DNA of 64,000 bases, taken from Glutamicibacter mishrai (lineage in GTDB: Bacteria > Actinomycetota > Actinomycetes > Actinomycetales > Micrococcaceae). The position numbers and the translations under genes are program-made. The first letter of the stretch is position 1. Each line of letters starts with the position of its first letter. The notes below the pieces were generated by a model. That model made no database searches. It was given only the letters and a program-made list of their open reading frames with translations, and had not been told where the DNA came from. Positions 26,975 through 36,342 of this stretch are shown in pieces. Where the stretch lies: the NCBI RefSeq assembly GCF_012221945.1, contig NZ_CP032549.1, positions 2,790,001-2,854,000 of the forward strand, given 5' to 3'.

Positions 26975-28072
26975 ATGAGCAATACAGTTCTTCAGCGTCA
27001 CCTCTTTGGACCTGGTCCATGCAACCCCTATCCGGAAGCGACGGCCGCATTGGGACTGCCGCTGCTGGGTCATCTGGACCCGGAATTCATCGCCCGCATG
27101 GATCGTGTGGCCGATGGCCTGCGCACGCTGTGGGGGACCGAGAACCTGCGGACCCTGCCACTGAGCGCCACGGGTTCGGCCGGCATGGAAGCGGCGTTTG
27201 TCAACACCATCAATCCTGGCGACGTTGCGGTCATCGCCGTTAATGGCCTCTTCGGCGAGCGCATGTGCGAAGTCGCGTCACGTGTGGGTGCCGAGGTTGT
27301 CCGGGTTGACCACGAATACGGCACACCGGTGGACGCGCAGCGTGTGGCAGATGCCCATCCCAACCCTGCGGTGATTGCTGCCGTGCACGCGGAAACGAGC
27401 ACCGGGGTTCTCTCGGATATCGCCGCTTTGGGAGCGATCAAGGGAGAGGCTCTGCTGATCACCGATGCAGTGACGTCCATTGGCGGAATGCCGGTGCTGG
27501 CGGATCAGTGGGGAATCGACGTGGGGTATGCCGGTACGCAGAAGTGCATTGGTGTCGCCCCGGGGCTGGCGCCGTTCACGATTTCCGACCGTGCCTTTGA
27601 GCGCCGAGTGCTCAAGCCCCAATCCTGGTATCTGGATCTTGGCTTGCTCGGCGGATATGCCACCGGGTCCTCCGGTGGCGGTCGAACCTATCACCACACT
27701 GCTCCGGTTGCGATGGTGGCCTCGTTGGAAGCAGGCATTGACCGCATCCTGTCCGAGGGGCTTGACGCGGTAACCGCGCGTCATCAGGAAGCCGGCGGCT
27801 TGTTGCAAGAGGGGTTGCAGGATATGGGCCTGGAGCTCTTTGCCCAGGCGGGGTACCGCTTGCCTCAGCTGACTACGGTGAAGGTACCCGAGGGTGTTGA
27901 TTCGGCCAAGGTGCGCGGCTACCTGTTGGACCGCTTCAACATTGAGATCGGCGGGGGAGTCGGGCAGTACGCCAATACCGTGTGGCGTATCGGGCTGATG
28001 GGTCCGAATGCGAATCCTGGTTCTGTGGCATTGCTTCTTTCGGCATTAAAAGAGGCGATAACCAAGTCCTAA
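26975..28072 (+). CDS. PLP-dependent class V aminotransferase (alanine-glyoxylate aminotransferase-like)
   Basis: 365 residues from ATG 26975 (ATG 26963 is in frame, but its AGGA is too close). Fold type I: FGPGPCNPYPEATAA at the start, ATGSAGMEAAFVNTINPGD, VHAETSTGVLSDIAAL, LLITDAVTSIGGMPVLADQW with the PLP-binding Asp, and the Schiff-base Lys in YAGTQKCIGVAPGLAP near residue 195. Similar enzymes act on serine, alanine, glyoxylate or purine-derived ureidoglycine; the exact donor is open. Confidence 0.9.
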   Translation: MSNTVLQRHLFGPGPCNPYPEATAALGLPLLGHLDPEFIARMDRVADGLRTLWGTENLRTLPLSATGSAGMEAAFVNTINPGDVAVIAVNGLFGERMCEVASRVGAEVVRVDHEYGTPVDAQRVADAHPNPAVIAAVHAETSTGVLSDIAALGAIKGEALLITDAVTSIGGMPVLADQWGIDVGYAGTQKCIGVAPGLAPFTISDRAFERRVLKPQSWYLDLGLLGGYATGSSGGGRTYHHTAPVAMVASLEAGIDRILSEGLDAVTARHQEAGGLLQEGLQDMGLELFAQAGYRLPQLTTVKVPEGVDSAKVRGYLLDRFNIEIGGGVGQYANTVWRIGLMGPNANPGSVALLLSALKEAITKS

Positions 28073-28201
28073 ACCGACGGTTAGATCTCTTGAATGATCT
28101 CACCGAGTAGGCAATATTATCTAGATCTACTTTCGTCTTGTCTATGAGTCCGATAGTGTCGACTACGTCATTCGTTTCTTCAGCAGAAAGCAGGCAGCAG
28201 G

Positions 28202-28639
28202 ATGAAAGCCCTTTTCGATTTTGATTTCCGGAAGTTCGTCACCCCATCGATCATCAAGATTGTCTACATCTTGATCATGATCTTCCTTGTTCTCGGCTAC
28301 ATTGCGATGGTGATCGCAGCGTTCTCCGAAGACGCCTTGTTCGGCTTGTTGATGCTGATCATCATCGGCCCGTTGTTTGTCCTGATCTACCTGGTCTTGG
28401 CACGTGCCGGGCTTGAGTCGCTGATCGCTTCGATCCGTACCGCGGAGAATACTGCCGAGCTGATTCGTCTTGCTGGTGGCCGTCCTCCATTCGAAGTCGG
28501 GGATGCACCGTACCCAGGTGATCCGTCAGCGCCTCAGGGTTACACCAACCCGACCACGCAGTACCCGACTCAGCGTGGTCCACAGACCGGTCCTGCCGAT
28601 GGCGGAACCACTCCGCCAACCAATCCTTACCAGAAGTAG
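28202..28639 (+). CDS. DUF4282 membrane protein
   Basis: 145 residues. Two membrane helices (IIKIVYILIMIFLVLGYIAM near residues 18-38 and LFGLLMLIIIGPLFVLIYLV near 48-68) preceded by FDFDFRKFVTPSIIK, a family hallmark, and followed by the cytoplasmic RAGLESLIASIRTAENTAEL helix. A Pro/Thr/Gln-rich tail (about 95-145) is disordered. Role not known. A strong hairpin follows the stop. Confidence 0.88.
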   Translation: MKALFDFDFRKFVTPSIIKIVYILIMIFLVLGYIAMVIAAFSEDALFGLLMLIIIGPLFVLIYLVLARAGLESLIASIRTAENTAELIRLAGGRPPFEVGDAPYPGDPSAPQGYTNPTTQYPTQRGPQTGPADGGTTPPTNPYQK

Positions 28640-28646
28640 ATAACGA

Positions 28647-28686
28647 GGCGAGCGGGCCAGCACCACTTGGTGCTGGCCCGCTCGCC
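28647..28686. terminator. Perfect 19-bp hairpin terminator
   Basis: Arms 28647-28665 (GGCGAGCGGGCCAGCACCA) and 28668-28686 pair completely around a 2-base CT loop. It lies between the convergent DUF4282 and universal stress protein genes, so it could stop both. Weak T run. Confidence 0.8.
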
Positions 28687-28711
28687 GTTAATGCCTTGCT
28701 TGTTTTGTGTC

Positions 28712-29113
28712 CTACCAGTCGTTGCTGGCTTTCAGCGATAGCACCGGGCATCCTGCCTGGAGCAGGATGCGCTGTGCGACCGAACCCATGAGGAATTTGC
28801 CCATGGCGCTGCGCTTGCGAAGCCCGATCACAATCAACTGTGCCCGTTGGGCCTCAGCCACCTGCAGAATCTGATCTGCGGCATCAACGCCCTGGGACTG
28901 GCGTTCGATCCAGAAGTCCAGCCCGGTTTCGGCCAGTCGGGATTCCAACTCGTGGTACTGCTTGGCATCGATGAGCCGGTCATCGACCAGCTGGTCGCCC
29001 TTGGAGGAATTGACCACCACCAGTTTGGCGTCGCGGCGCTGTGCTTCCTCGATGGCCCGGGCCAGTGCGGTTTCGCCTTCGGGAGAAGGGATGTATCCGA
29101 CAACTATGCTCAT
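28712..29113 (-). CDS. Universal stress protein (UspA family)
   Basis: 133 residues, single Usp domain. [21 protein letters not shown] at the start and the ATP-binding type motif LIVIGLRKRSAMGKFLMGSV, then AQRILLQAGCPVL at the end (GxxxxG-x(9)-G(S/T) pattern is only partly kept: G..GKFLMGS). It overlaps the tctA gene by four bases (ATGA), so it is the last gene of the tctCBA operon. This links a stress-type nucleotide-binding protein to tricarboxylate uptake. Confidence 0.92.
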   Translation of the reverse strand: MSIVVGYIPSPEGETALARAIEEAQRRDAKLVVVNSSKGDQLVDDRLIDAKQYHELESRLAETGLDFWIERQSQGVDAADQILQVAEAQRAQLIVIGLRKRSAMGKFLMGSVAQRILLQAGCPVLSLKASNDW

Positions 29114-30705
29114 GATTCGTCCTTTCCGTTCTGGCTTTGCCCATCGCCGGTGACTGAGGCCTTGTGCTTAGGCTCGTGGTGCTCTTCGCCAAAAATCTGC
29201 TCGGCGACAACATCGTGCTTTCCGCGGGAGCGGCGGATGACCGAGACCAGCAGCGGCAACAGCAGCAGGATCGCAATGATGATGTAGATCGCGACCGCCA
29301 GCGGTTCGCTCCAGATTCCGGTGACCGAGCCTGAAGAGAGCTGGAAGGTCTTGCGCAGCTGCTCTTCGGCCATGGGGCCGATGATGACTCCGAGGATCAG
29401 CGGAAGAACCGGCAAGCCGAAGCGGCGCAGCGCGAAGCCGAGCAAACCGATCAGCAGCAGGATCCACAGGTCGGCGACCTGCATGTTCACCGAAAACGCG
29501 CCCAGGGTGGCGAAGAACAGGATTCCGGCGTAGAGGTAGGGGCGCGGGATCTTCAGCAGCTTGGCCCACAGTGGAGCCAGCGGCAGGTTGATCAGCAACA
29601 GCAGCGTATTGCCGATGAACAGGCTGGCGATCAGTGCCCAGACCAAATCCGGTTCATTCTCGAAGAGGAACGGACCTGGCTGGATGCCCTTCATGGTCAA
29701 GAAGGCCAGCATCACCGCGGCGGTTGCATTGGTCGGCAGGCCCAGGGCCAGCATCGGGGTCAGCGTACCGGCTGCCGAAGCGTTGTTCGCGGCCTCAGGG
29801 CCGGCAACGCCTTCGATGGCGCCGTGCCCGAATTCCTCGGGGTGCTTCGAGAGCTTCTTCTCCGTCACGTAGGACAGGAAGGTCGGTACCTCGGCGCCGC
29901 CGGCAGGCAGGGCACCGAAGGGGAAGCCGAAGGCGGTTCCGCGAAGCCATGGCTTCCAGGAACGCTTCCAGTCTTCCATGCCCATCCAGGGCGTGCCAAC
30001 CGGGATGGTGCGCATGGGGGTGCGTCGCAGGTGTGCGGCAATCCACAGGGCCTCGCCGATAGCGAAGACCGCCACAGCGACCACCACAATGTCGATGCCG
30101 TCGACTAATGGTGCAAAGCCGAAGGTGAGGCGCTGCTGGCCGGAGACCGGGTCCATGCCCACCAGACCGATGGCCAGACCTAGGCCCAATGCGGCGAAAC
30201 CGCGGACCTTCGAGGATCCGAGCACCGCAGTGACGGTGACCAAGGACAGCACCATGATGGCGAAGTAGCTCGGAGCGCCAAGGCTCACAGCGAACTTGAC
30301 GACAATCGGCGTGACCGTGACCAGCAGGGCCGTGCCGATGGTCCCGGCAACAAATGAGCCGATGGCGGCGGTGGCCAATGCCTGCGAAGCACGGCCGGCC
30401 TTGGCCATCTTGTGGCCTTCGATGGCGGTGATGACAGTCGCCGATTCACCGGGGGTATTGAGCAGGATGGACGTGGTTGACCCGCCGTACATGCCGCCGT
30501 AGTAGATGCCCGCGAACATGATCAGCGCGCTGGAGGTTTCCATGCCGAAAGTCAGCGGCAGCAACAGCGCCACGGCCATCGCCGGACCGATGCCAGGCAA
30601 TACGCCGACCGCGGTTCCGAGGATCACGCCTGCAAGGGCGAAGAGTAGATTGATGGGGGTCAGCGCCGAAGCGAAGCCATCCATCAAGAGGCTGAGCGTA
30701 TCCAA
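29110..30705 (-). CDS. tctA: Tripartite tricarboxylate transporter, large permease TctA
   Basis: 531 residues and about twelve membrane helices. Family motifs are clear: [23 protein letters not shown] sequence near residue 30, [20 protein letters not shown] near 70, and a second VLPGG-like element ([20 protein letters not shown], near 250) with [16 protein letters not shown]. Moves citrate or related acids with ion coupling. TTG start 30705 immediately follows the tctB stop (TAATTG), with a G-rich ribosome site in tctB. Followed by overlapping uspA. Confidence 0.95.
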   Translation of the reverse strand: MDTLSLLMDGFASALTPINLLFALAGVILGTAVGVLPGIGPAMAVALLLPLTFGMETSSALIMFAGIYYGGMYGGSTTSILLNTPGESATVITAIEGHKMAKAGRASQALATAAIGSFVAGTIGTALLVTVTPIVVKFAVSLGAPSYFAIMVLSLVTVTAVLGSSKVRGFAALGLGLAIGLVGMDPVSGQQRLTFGFAPLVDGIDIVVVAVAVFAIGEALWIAAHLRRTPMRTIPVGTPWMGMEDWKRSWKPWLRGTAFGFPFGALPAGGAEVPTFLSYVTEKKLSKHPEEFGHGAIEGVAGPEAANNASAAGTLTPMLALGLPTNATAAVMLAFLTMKGIQPGPFLFENEPDLVWALIASLFIGNTLLLLINLPLAPLWAKLLKIPRPYLYAGILFFATLGAFSVNMQVADLWILLLIGLLGFALRRFGLPVLPLILGVIIGPMAEEQLRKTFQLSSGSVTGIWSEPLAVAIYIIIAILLLLPLLVSVIRRSRGKHDVVAEQIFGEEHHEPKHKASVTGDGQSQNGKDES

Positions 30706-31209
30706 TTACAGCACCCCCGAAAGAATTCCGGCCGGCAGTTTAATGCCGAGCCCCAGATAGAAGCCGTAGAAAGTACCCAACGCCAGGACCACCGAGATCA
30801 GCAACGTCAGAACCCAGCGGCGGGATCCCAAGCTGATCGCGGTGCCGAAGAACAGGATTGTTCCCGAGATGACCCAGCCGGCCCAATTGATCAGCAAGAG
30901 GTTCAAGACGAAGAAGCCAAGCAGCGGGATCAGGACCTTCCAATCCGATGGCTGGCTCAGGTCCACGTCTTCGCCTTCTTCGCCTTCGGCAAGGTTGCCT
31001 CGAAGGACGGTGATGCCCAGTGCGATGGAGGAAAGGATCAAGATCCCGGAGACGATGTAGGGGACCGCTTTGGGCCCGATGGCATCGGCCTGGGAGTACG
31101 TCGACTGCAATTGCGACGCGTCAACAAACACAATGATTCCGACGAGAAGAAGAAACGCGGCGAACAGCAGTTCGACGCGTTTCTTCTTAGCGGTATTTAC
31201 TTCGCTCAC
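30706..31209 (-). CDS. tctB: Tripartite tricarboxylate transporter, small permease TctB
   Basis: 167 residues with four membrane helices (ELLFAAFLLLVGIIVFVDAS, then VPYIVSGILILSSIALGITV and two C-terminal pairs), the usual TctB size and layout. GTG 31209 overlaps the tctC stop by four bases (GTGA). An acidic cytoplasmic loop (EGEEGEDVDLSQ) lies in the middle. Confidence 0.92.
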   Translation of the reverse strand: MSEVNTAKKKRVELLFAAFLLLVGIIVFVDASQLQSTYSQADAIGPKAVPYIVSGILILSSIALGITVLRGNLAEGEEGEDVDLSQPSDWKVLIPLLGFFVLNLLLINWAGWVISGTILFFGTAISLGSRRWVLTLLISVVLALGTFYGFYLGLGIKLPAGILSGVL

Positions 31210-32219
31210 GCCAGACCCAGGGTCTTCAGAACGCTGGCTACGCGCTCATCCTGTTCGGTGAGGAATGCCGAGAAATCATCGCCGGTCATGAACGCGTCGG
31301 TCCAGCCGTTGGTCTCCAGCGCTTCCTTCCACTGCTCGGATTCGTGCATCTTGGTGATCAGTTCAACCCACTTGGCCTTGTCTTCTTCGGAGATCCCAGG
31401 AGGGGCCACCAGGCCGCGCCAGTTCGAGAAGACCAGATCGATATTCGATTCCTTCAGGGTCGGGGCATCGACGCCTTCAAGACGCTCTTCGCCACTGGTG
31501 GCGAGCACCCGAACGGAGCCCTTTTCGATCTGCTGCATGTATTCACCGGCACCCGAGGCAGCGAATCCGACCTTGTTGCCCAAAATGGCAGGAAGCAGAT
31601 CACCGCCGCCATCGAAGGAAACGAAGTTCACGTCCTTAGGATCGATGCCCACAGCCTGGGCCAGCTGCATTGGCAGCAGGTGGTCCGGGCCGCCTGGCGA
31701 GGAGCCACCGCCGACGGAGATCTTGCTTGGGTCCTTCTTCCAAGCCACGACCAGGTCATCGATGGTCTTGTACGGGGAATCCTTGGACACCATGATGGCG
31801 CCTGGCTCTTCGATGAGCTTGGCAATCGGGGTGGTGTCAGTCAGCTTGGCGTCGGTGTCATTGGTGTAGCTGGCGCCGACAACACCAAGACCCATGAGCA
31901 TGGATAGATCGCCGTTGCCCTTTTCATTGATCATGCGAGCCAGTCCCACGGTTCCACCGGCGCCTGCCAGGTTGAAGACCTCGGGGTTGGTAGCCAAACC
32001 GGCCTCATCCATGACCTTGGCGCCGACGCGTGCGGTGGTGTCATAGCCGCCACCGGGCGTATTCGGGACCATGATGCGCAGATTTGCCAGTGGGGCATTT
32101 GATTCCGGGGCGTCACTGCTGGAGGTTTCCGAAGTGACACCGCAACCGGTTGCGCCCAGGGCAAGTGCGGCGGTGGCCGCGAGAGCCGTCAGCGCGCGGA
32201 TGGATTTGAAGTTTTTCAT
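31206..32219 (-). CDS. tctC: Tripartite tricarboxylate transporter, substrate-binding lipoprotein TctC
   Basis: 337 residues from ATG 32219, with GAGG upstream. Lipoprotein signal (IRALTALAATAALALGATGC, Cys at about residue 25), then the Bug/TctC fold: LRIMVPNTPGGGYDTTARVG near residue 50, with the binding-pocket PGGGYD motif, and SVGGGSSPGGPDHLLPMQLA. First gene of tctCBA-uspA; divergent from the two-component genes with 203 bases between, where the response regulator probably binds. Likely ligands: citrate or other carboxylates. Confidence 0.94.
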   Translation of the reverse strand: MKNFKSIRALTALAATAALALGATGCGVTSETSSSDAPESNAPLANLRIMVPNTPGGGYDTTARVGAKVMDEAGLATNPEVFNLAGAGGTVGLARMINEKGNGDLSMLMGLGVVGASYTNDTDAKLTDTTPIAKLIEEPGAIMVSKDSPYKTIDDLVVAWKKDPSKISVGGGSSPGGPDHLLPMQLAQAVGIDPKDVNFVSFDGGGDLLPAILGNKVGFAASGAGEYMQQIEKGSVRVLATSGEERLEGVDAPTLKESNIDLVFSNWRGLVAPPGISEEDKAKWVELITKMHESEQWKEALETNGWTDAFMTGDDFSAFLTEQDERVASVLKTLGLA

Positions 32220-32422
32220 TGATTTCAGCCTCGTTGCTTTCATCTGAGTTGCGAGTAGTTCCACCCTAAGCGTGGTTGTGAAGTGGGTCACTCTTGCGTA
32301 CTCAAAGAAAATACTGTTCATTGTGTAACCAAAATCTGTGATCTGAATCATTCAAAAGTTCGGTAAAGTTGCCCAGTGGCCCAATGAGGGGAATCCAGGA
32401 TCTAACGACAGGGAGTAGATGA
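32220..32422. promoter_or_regulatory. Divergent promoter region between tctC and the sensor kinase
   Basis: About 200 bases, AT-rich at 32280-32370, between two divergent units. By analogy with CitAB and DctBR systems, the response regulator encoded at 34041 would bind here. No clear palindrome was found. Confidence 0.5.
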
Positions 32423-34030
32423 GTGGGAATCAAAGCTTCACGGCTGAACACCTTTTTCGCTCACCGAATGTCGTTGGCAGGCCAGTACCTGATCCTTCAA
32501 TTGTTGATTATCGGCGTGGTCCTAGCCGGGGTGGTCGCAGTGTCCCTGACACAATCCACCAACAACTTTGAAAAGGTCGAAGGCCGGCGCAGCCTATCTG
32601 CCGCCGAGTCGCTAGCGGCCAATCCGCTGCTGAGGGAACTGATCCCCAATGCGGCCCCGGAGATGGGATCGGCGCTGCCCGCAATGGCTGAGACAACCCG
32701 CAGCACCTCCGGCTTGCAGTTCGTCGTGCTCGCAGATCGGGATGGAACCGTCATCACCTCGACGTTCCCCGATGATGTCGGCACTTCGATCCTTCATCCC
32801 GAATCCCAGGTGGAGGAGGGGCGCGGATGGGCCGGGGACATCACACGCAACGGCGAGCACGTGCTGATCGCCCAGGTGCCGGTGCTCGATGATGCAGGCA
32901 AGATGGTCGGCATCGTCAGTGCAGGACAAAGCTACCCCAGCACCCAAGAGCTCATCCAAGAAATTGCTCCCAGCGCGCTGATCACCCTCGTCATCGCCGT
33001 GGTACTCGGAACCACCGGATCGGTGCTGCTTTCCCGCAGGGTCAAACACCAAACCCGGGGCATGGAACCGCGGGAAATCGCCGAACTCTTCGAGCACCGC
33101 GAAGCGCTGCTGCACGGAGTGAAGGAAGGCATTATTTCCGTCTCGCCCGATAGCCGGATCATGCTGGCCAATGACATCGCCATCGAGCTGCTCCAGTTGC
33201 CATTGGACTGCGTGGGCCAAACCCTGACCGACTTGGATGTGGCGCCACAGGTAACCCGTGCGTTGACAACCCAGCAGCAACAACCCGATAGGCAGTTCCT
33301 GATTGGTGAGCGTGTTGTAGTTTTCAACCGCATGCCGGTCAAAACCGCCCGGAAAGACCTTGGCTCTGTCACGACCTTCCGTGATCGTACCGAGCTGACC
33401 CTGCTGGAACAGGAGCTTGGCGATAGCAAGGCAACCGCGGACATGCTGCGTGCGCAGACCCATGAATTCGCCAATCACCTGCACGCGATTTCCGGGCTGA
33501 TCCAGCTCCAGGAATACGAGGAAGTCATCCGGTTCATCGACGGAGTCAGCTTCAGCCGCAGCAAGGTTTTCGAAGACGTCTCATCGCACATTGCCGAGCC
33601 GACCATCGCGGCCCTGTTGATAGCCAAGGCCAGCGTTGCCACTGAACGCGGCATCCAGCTCGAAGTTTCCAAAGACTCACGATTGGGCCGGGGAGATGAA
33701 CAGACAGCAAGGGACCTGACCACGGTCATCGGGAATCTCATCGACAATGCCATGGATGCGATTGCCGACGTTGATGCGCCACAAATTGTCATCTCGATCC
33801 AGGACCTCGATGACCAAATCACAGTGATTGTCCGAGACAATGGAGCCGGGATCGCGGACGAGGCCATGAAAGAAATTTTCACCCAGGGATTCTCGACCAA
33901 GGATACAACTGTCTCCGGCGGCCGAGGGTTCGGCCTTGCGTTGAGCCGATTGGTCTGCCGGCGCCGCAATGGGGACATCACAGTGGCCAACGACCACGGC
34001 GCGCAATTTACCGCCACACTCAGAAAGTAG
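32423..34030 (+). CDS. Sensor histidine kinase, CitA/DcuS-like
   Basis: 535 residues from GTG 32423 (AGGGAG upstream). Membrane helix 1 at about 20-42, extracytoplasmic PDC/Cache sensor (about 45-180, with VVLADRDGTVITSTFPDDVG and VEEGRGWAGDITRNGEHVL), helix 2 at about 188-207, PAS domain (about 220-310), phosphorylated His near 347 in THEFANHLHAISGLIQL, N-box NLIDNAMDAI near 438, and GRGFGLALSRLV. This order is that of citrate or C4-dicarboxylate sensors, agreeing with the divergent tctCBA. The response regulator starts 11 bases later. Confidence 0.94.
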   Translation: MGIKASRLNTFFAHRMSLAGQYLILQLLIIGVVLAGVVAVSLTQSTNNFEKVEGRRSLSAAESLAANPLLRELIPNAAPEMGSALPAMAETTRSTSGLQFVVLADRDGTVITSTFPDDVGTSILHPESQVEEGRGWAGDITRNGEHVLIAQVPVLDDAGKMVGIVSAGQSYPSTQELIQEIAPSALITLVIAVVLGTTGSVLLSRRVKHQTRGMEPREIAELFEHREALLHGVKEGIISVSPDSRIMLANDIAIELLQLPLDCVGQTLTDLDVAPQVTRALTTQQQQPDRQFLIGERVVVFNRMPVKTARKDLGSVTTFRDRTELTLLEQELGDSKATADMLRAQTHEFANHLHAISGLIQLQEYEEVIRFIDGVSFSRSKVFEDVSSHIAEPTIAALLIAKASVATERGIQLEVSKDSRLGRGDEQTARDLTTVIGNLIDNAMDAIADVDAPQIVISIQDLDDQITVIVRDNGAGIADEAMKEIFTQGFSTKDTTVSGGRGFGLALSRLVCRRRNGDITVANDHGAQFTATLRK

Positions 34031-34040
34031 GACGAAACTC

Positions 34041-34715
34041 GTGATCAAAGTGTTGGTGATCGATGACGACTTCATGGTTGCAAAGGTGCACGCCGGATTC
34101 GTCAACAAGGAGCCGGGCTTCACGGTGGTCGGAATCGCCCACACCGCCAGTGACGCCATCAAGGCCGCCACCGAACTAGCCCCGGATCTCGTGCTGCTTG
34201 ATATCCACCTTCCCGATATGAACGGGCTGGATCTTCTGCAACGGCTGCGCGAGGTCCAACCGGAACTAGACGTCATCGTTATCAGTGCGGCTCGCGAAAT
34301 GGATACTGTACGCAAGGCTTTGCGCGGTGGAATCGTGCATTACCTCATGAAGCCGTTCTCCTGGGATGACTTGCGAGAGAGATTGAAGCACTATGCCAAG
34401 ACCTACCAGCCGCTGCATGTGGCCGCAGACCAGGAATTGGAGCAAGCCGACGTGAACCGCCTCTTCGGCCTTGGCGGGCAAAATCGCAGGCCTCTGCCCA
34501 AGGGCTGTAGCGCGGAAACGATGACCCTGGTGGAGAACATCGTGAAAGAAGCCGCGGAGCCGATTTCCGCAACGGAGACCGCCGAAAAGCTGGGCACCTC
34601 GCGTGTGAGCGCTCGCCGGTATCTGGAGTACCTGGCGGAAGAAAACCTGGCTCAGGTGAATCTTCGTTATGGGGGAGTAGGGCGTCCTGAACGGCGCTAC
34701 TCCTGGAACACCTAG
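34041..34715 (+). CDS. Response regulator, CitB/DcuR-like
   Basis: 224 residues from GTG 34041, after AGGA. Receiver domain: acidic pair VIDDDFMVAKVHAGFVN, phosphorylated Asp54 (LVLLDIHLPDMNGLDL), Lys104 (HYLMKPFSWDDL). C-terminal winged helix-turn-helix (about 165-215: AEPISATETAEKLGTSRVSA, then RRYLEYLAEENLAQVNL), typical of the CitB subclass. Expected to switch on tctCBA when its carboxylate is sensed. Confidence 0.94.
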   Translation: MIKVLVIDDDFMVAKVHAGFVNKEPGFTVVGIAHTASDAIKAATELAPDLVLLDIHLPDMNGLDLLQRLREVQPELDVIVISAAREMDTVRKALRGGIVHYLMKPFSWDDLRERLKHYAKTYQPLHVAADQELEQADVNRLFGLGGQNRRPLPKGCSAETMTLVENIVKEAAEPISATETAEKLGTSRVSARRYLEYLAEENLAQVNLRYGGVGRPERRYSWNT

Positions 34716-34864
34716 TTCCCGGAAGAACTGGACCTGAGCAGGTTCCGGCGCCAGCGAGGAATCCTGGTATCCACGTTTCCGGGGATCTTCGGCTCGCTTG
34801 GCGGTACGCGCTACCGGGCGGGAACGGCGGAATGCCGACCATGCTTGAACTGCAAGCTGCAATA

Positions 34865-34944
34865 CCTGACAAATCAGGGCCATCTCATCAATCAACAATT
34901 GATGAGATGGCCCCTTGTCCGGATACGTTCAATGATTTGTCAGG
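34865..34944. terminator. Nested inverted repeats between response regulator and Nramp-like gene
   Basis: Inner stem: GGGCCATCTCATCAAT (34877-34892) with ATTGATGAGATGGCCC (34898-34913), 16 perfect pairs and a 5-base loop. Outer stem: CCTGACAAATCA (34865-34876) with TGATTTGTCAGG (34933-34944), 12 perfect pairs; the right arm includes the stop codon region of the Nramp-like gene. The two stems are separated by a 19-base bulge. Probably a shared terminator for convergent genes. Confidence 0.75.
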
Positions 34945-36235
34945 AGGCAAGGACGCCAATCAGGCGAATCGACGAGGCGAAGATTGCCACCAGGCCAATG
35001 ATTCCAAATGCGTTGTGCCACCACTTATTGCGTAAATCTCCCATCACCGTTTTGTTATTCGCCATGAGGACCAGCAGAACACCCAACAGCGGCGCGATGA
35101 GGACAGTGAGCGACTGGGCGATGACAATCAGCCCAACGGGGGAGGACTGGAAAACGAGCGTCGTGATCAGTCCAAAAGCCAGGATGATTCCGGTGACGAT
35201 TCGGGAAGTCACCGATCCGCCGCGTGAACCACGTCCCAGGGCATCCGACATCATGGTTCCGCCGGCAGTTGCGTTGGCGATCATTGATGAAAACGCTGCT
35301 CCGGAAAGCCCCAGTGCGAAGAGGACCGTGCCAACTGGGCCGGCTAGAGGTTCAAAAATCGCTGCGAGTGCGTTGATTGTGACGGCCTCGGAGCCGGTCG
35401 CGCCGAGAACGGCAGCAGATACCATGATCACCAAAGCCGTCATGATTCCGGGAGCCACGATGCCGGGAATCGTATCAACCAGCGTGATGTCTCGATAGTC
35501 GGCACGGGTGCGAGCGTTTTCCTTAATGCCGTACGAATTGTAGAAGGCGGCATTTATGGAGAAGTTGGTGCCCACCAGCGCGATAACAAGAATCTCGCTT
35601 CCCTCCGGAAGCGAGGGAACCAGACCCTGCGCCGAGAGGTACCAGTCTGGCTTGGCAATGACCACGCTGGCGATAAAGGCTATGGCCATCATGGCAACGA
35701 TCAGGAGCAGGACTTTTTCGATGATTCTGTAGACGTTTCGAAAAGCGAGAATGATGCCGACGCCTACCGTGCAGGCCACGGTCCAAAGGATGGGGGAACC
35801 GCCGAAGACCATGGATAGGCCAAGGCCGGAGCCCACAGCATTTCCTACGGAAAACATCAAAGTGATTCCGAAAACGCCAAATCCAGCTGCGATTCCCGTG
35901 CCTTTGCCAAGGTGTTCCTTGATGACGGTGATCAATGATTTGGGAGTAGCCAAGCCCAATCGAACGCTCATGTCGGTGAAGGCGATCATCAGGATCGTTG
36001 ACACGGCGATCACCCATAGCAGGCTGTATCCGTACTGGCTTCCGGACTGTACTGCTGTCGTGAGATTTCCTGGTCCGAACTGCCATGCCCCGACGACGAA
36101 GGCGGGACCCATAAGAGCTAGATAGCCTAGGAAGGTGCGTCGTTTACCAGGCGCCGAGTGTTTGTTGCCCATGGAAGGTGGTTCCTGACTTCTGTAATTA
36201 GACGAGGCTACGACGACGTTGTTCGGCTCGCTCAT
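34940..36235 (-). CDS. Nramp-like transporter lacking canonical metal ligands
   Basis: 431 residues, eleven or so membrane helices of the Nramp/LeuT fold. In metal-carrying Nramps helix 1 has Asp-Pro-Gly-Asn and helix 6 has Met-Pro-His. Here helix 1 reads QFGPGNLTTAV (Gly in place of Asp) and helix 6 reads GTNFSINAAFYNSYGIKENA (no Met-Pro-His). So manganese or iron transport is unlikely. Non-canonical relatives are reported with other substrates. It lies beside a DapA-family lyase and a LacI regulator, pointing to an organic acid or sugar-acid substrate; this is inference. Confidence 0.85.
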   Translation of the reverse strand: MSEPNNVVVASSNYRSQEPPSMGNKHSAPGKRRTFLGYLALMGPAFVVGAWQFGPGNLTTAVQSGSQYGYSLLWVIAVSTILMIAFTDMSVRLGLATPKSLITVIKEHLGKGTGIAAGFGVFGITLMFSVGNAVGSGLGLSMVFGGSPILWTVACTVGVGIILAFRNVYRIIEKVLLLIVAMMAIAFIASVVIAKPDWYLSAQGLVPSLPEGSEILVIALVGTNFSINAAFYNSYGIKENARTRADYRDITLVDTIPGIVAPGIMTALVIMVSAAVLGATGSEAVTINALAAIFEPLAGPVGTVLFALGLSGAAFSSMIANATAGGTMMSDALGRGSRGGSVTSRIVTGIILAFGLITTLVFQSSPVGLIVIAQSLTVLIAPLLGVLLVLMANNKTVMGDLRNKWWHNAFGIIGLVAIFASSIRLIGVLAS

Positions 36236-36303
36236 TACGAGTCCTCCTTATGCTACAAACTCATTGTTGTTACAGTTCATGTGAAATTTTTTGAGTGAAC
36301 AAT

Positions 36304-36329
36304 GGGGTGGCACGGCTATGTGCCACCCC
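36304..36329 (-). terminator. Hairpin between DapA-family gene and Nramp-like gene
   Basis: GGGGTGGCA (36304-36312) and TGCCACCCC (36321-36329) pair perfectly around an 8-base loop, 14 bases after the stop of the DapA-family gene on the minus strand. May attenuate transcription into the Nramp-like gene; no long T run. Confidence 0.55.
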
Positions 36330-36342
36330 ACCAAAGCTGTCG

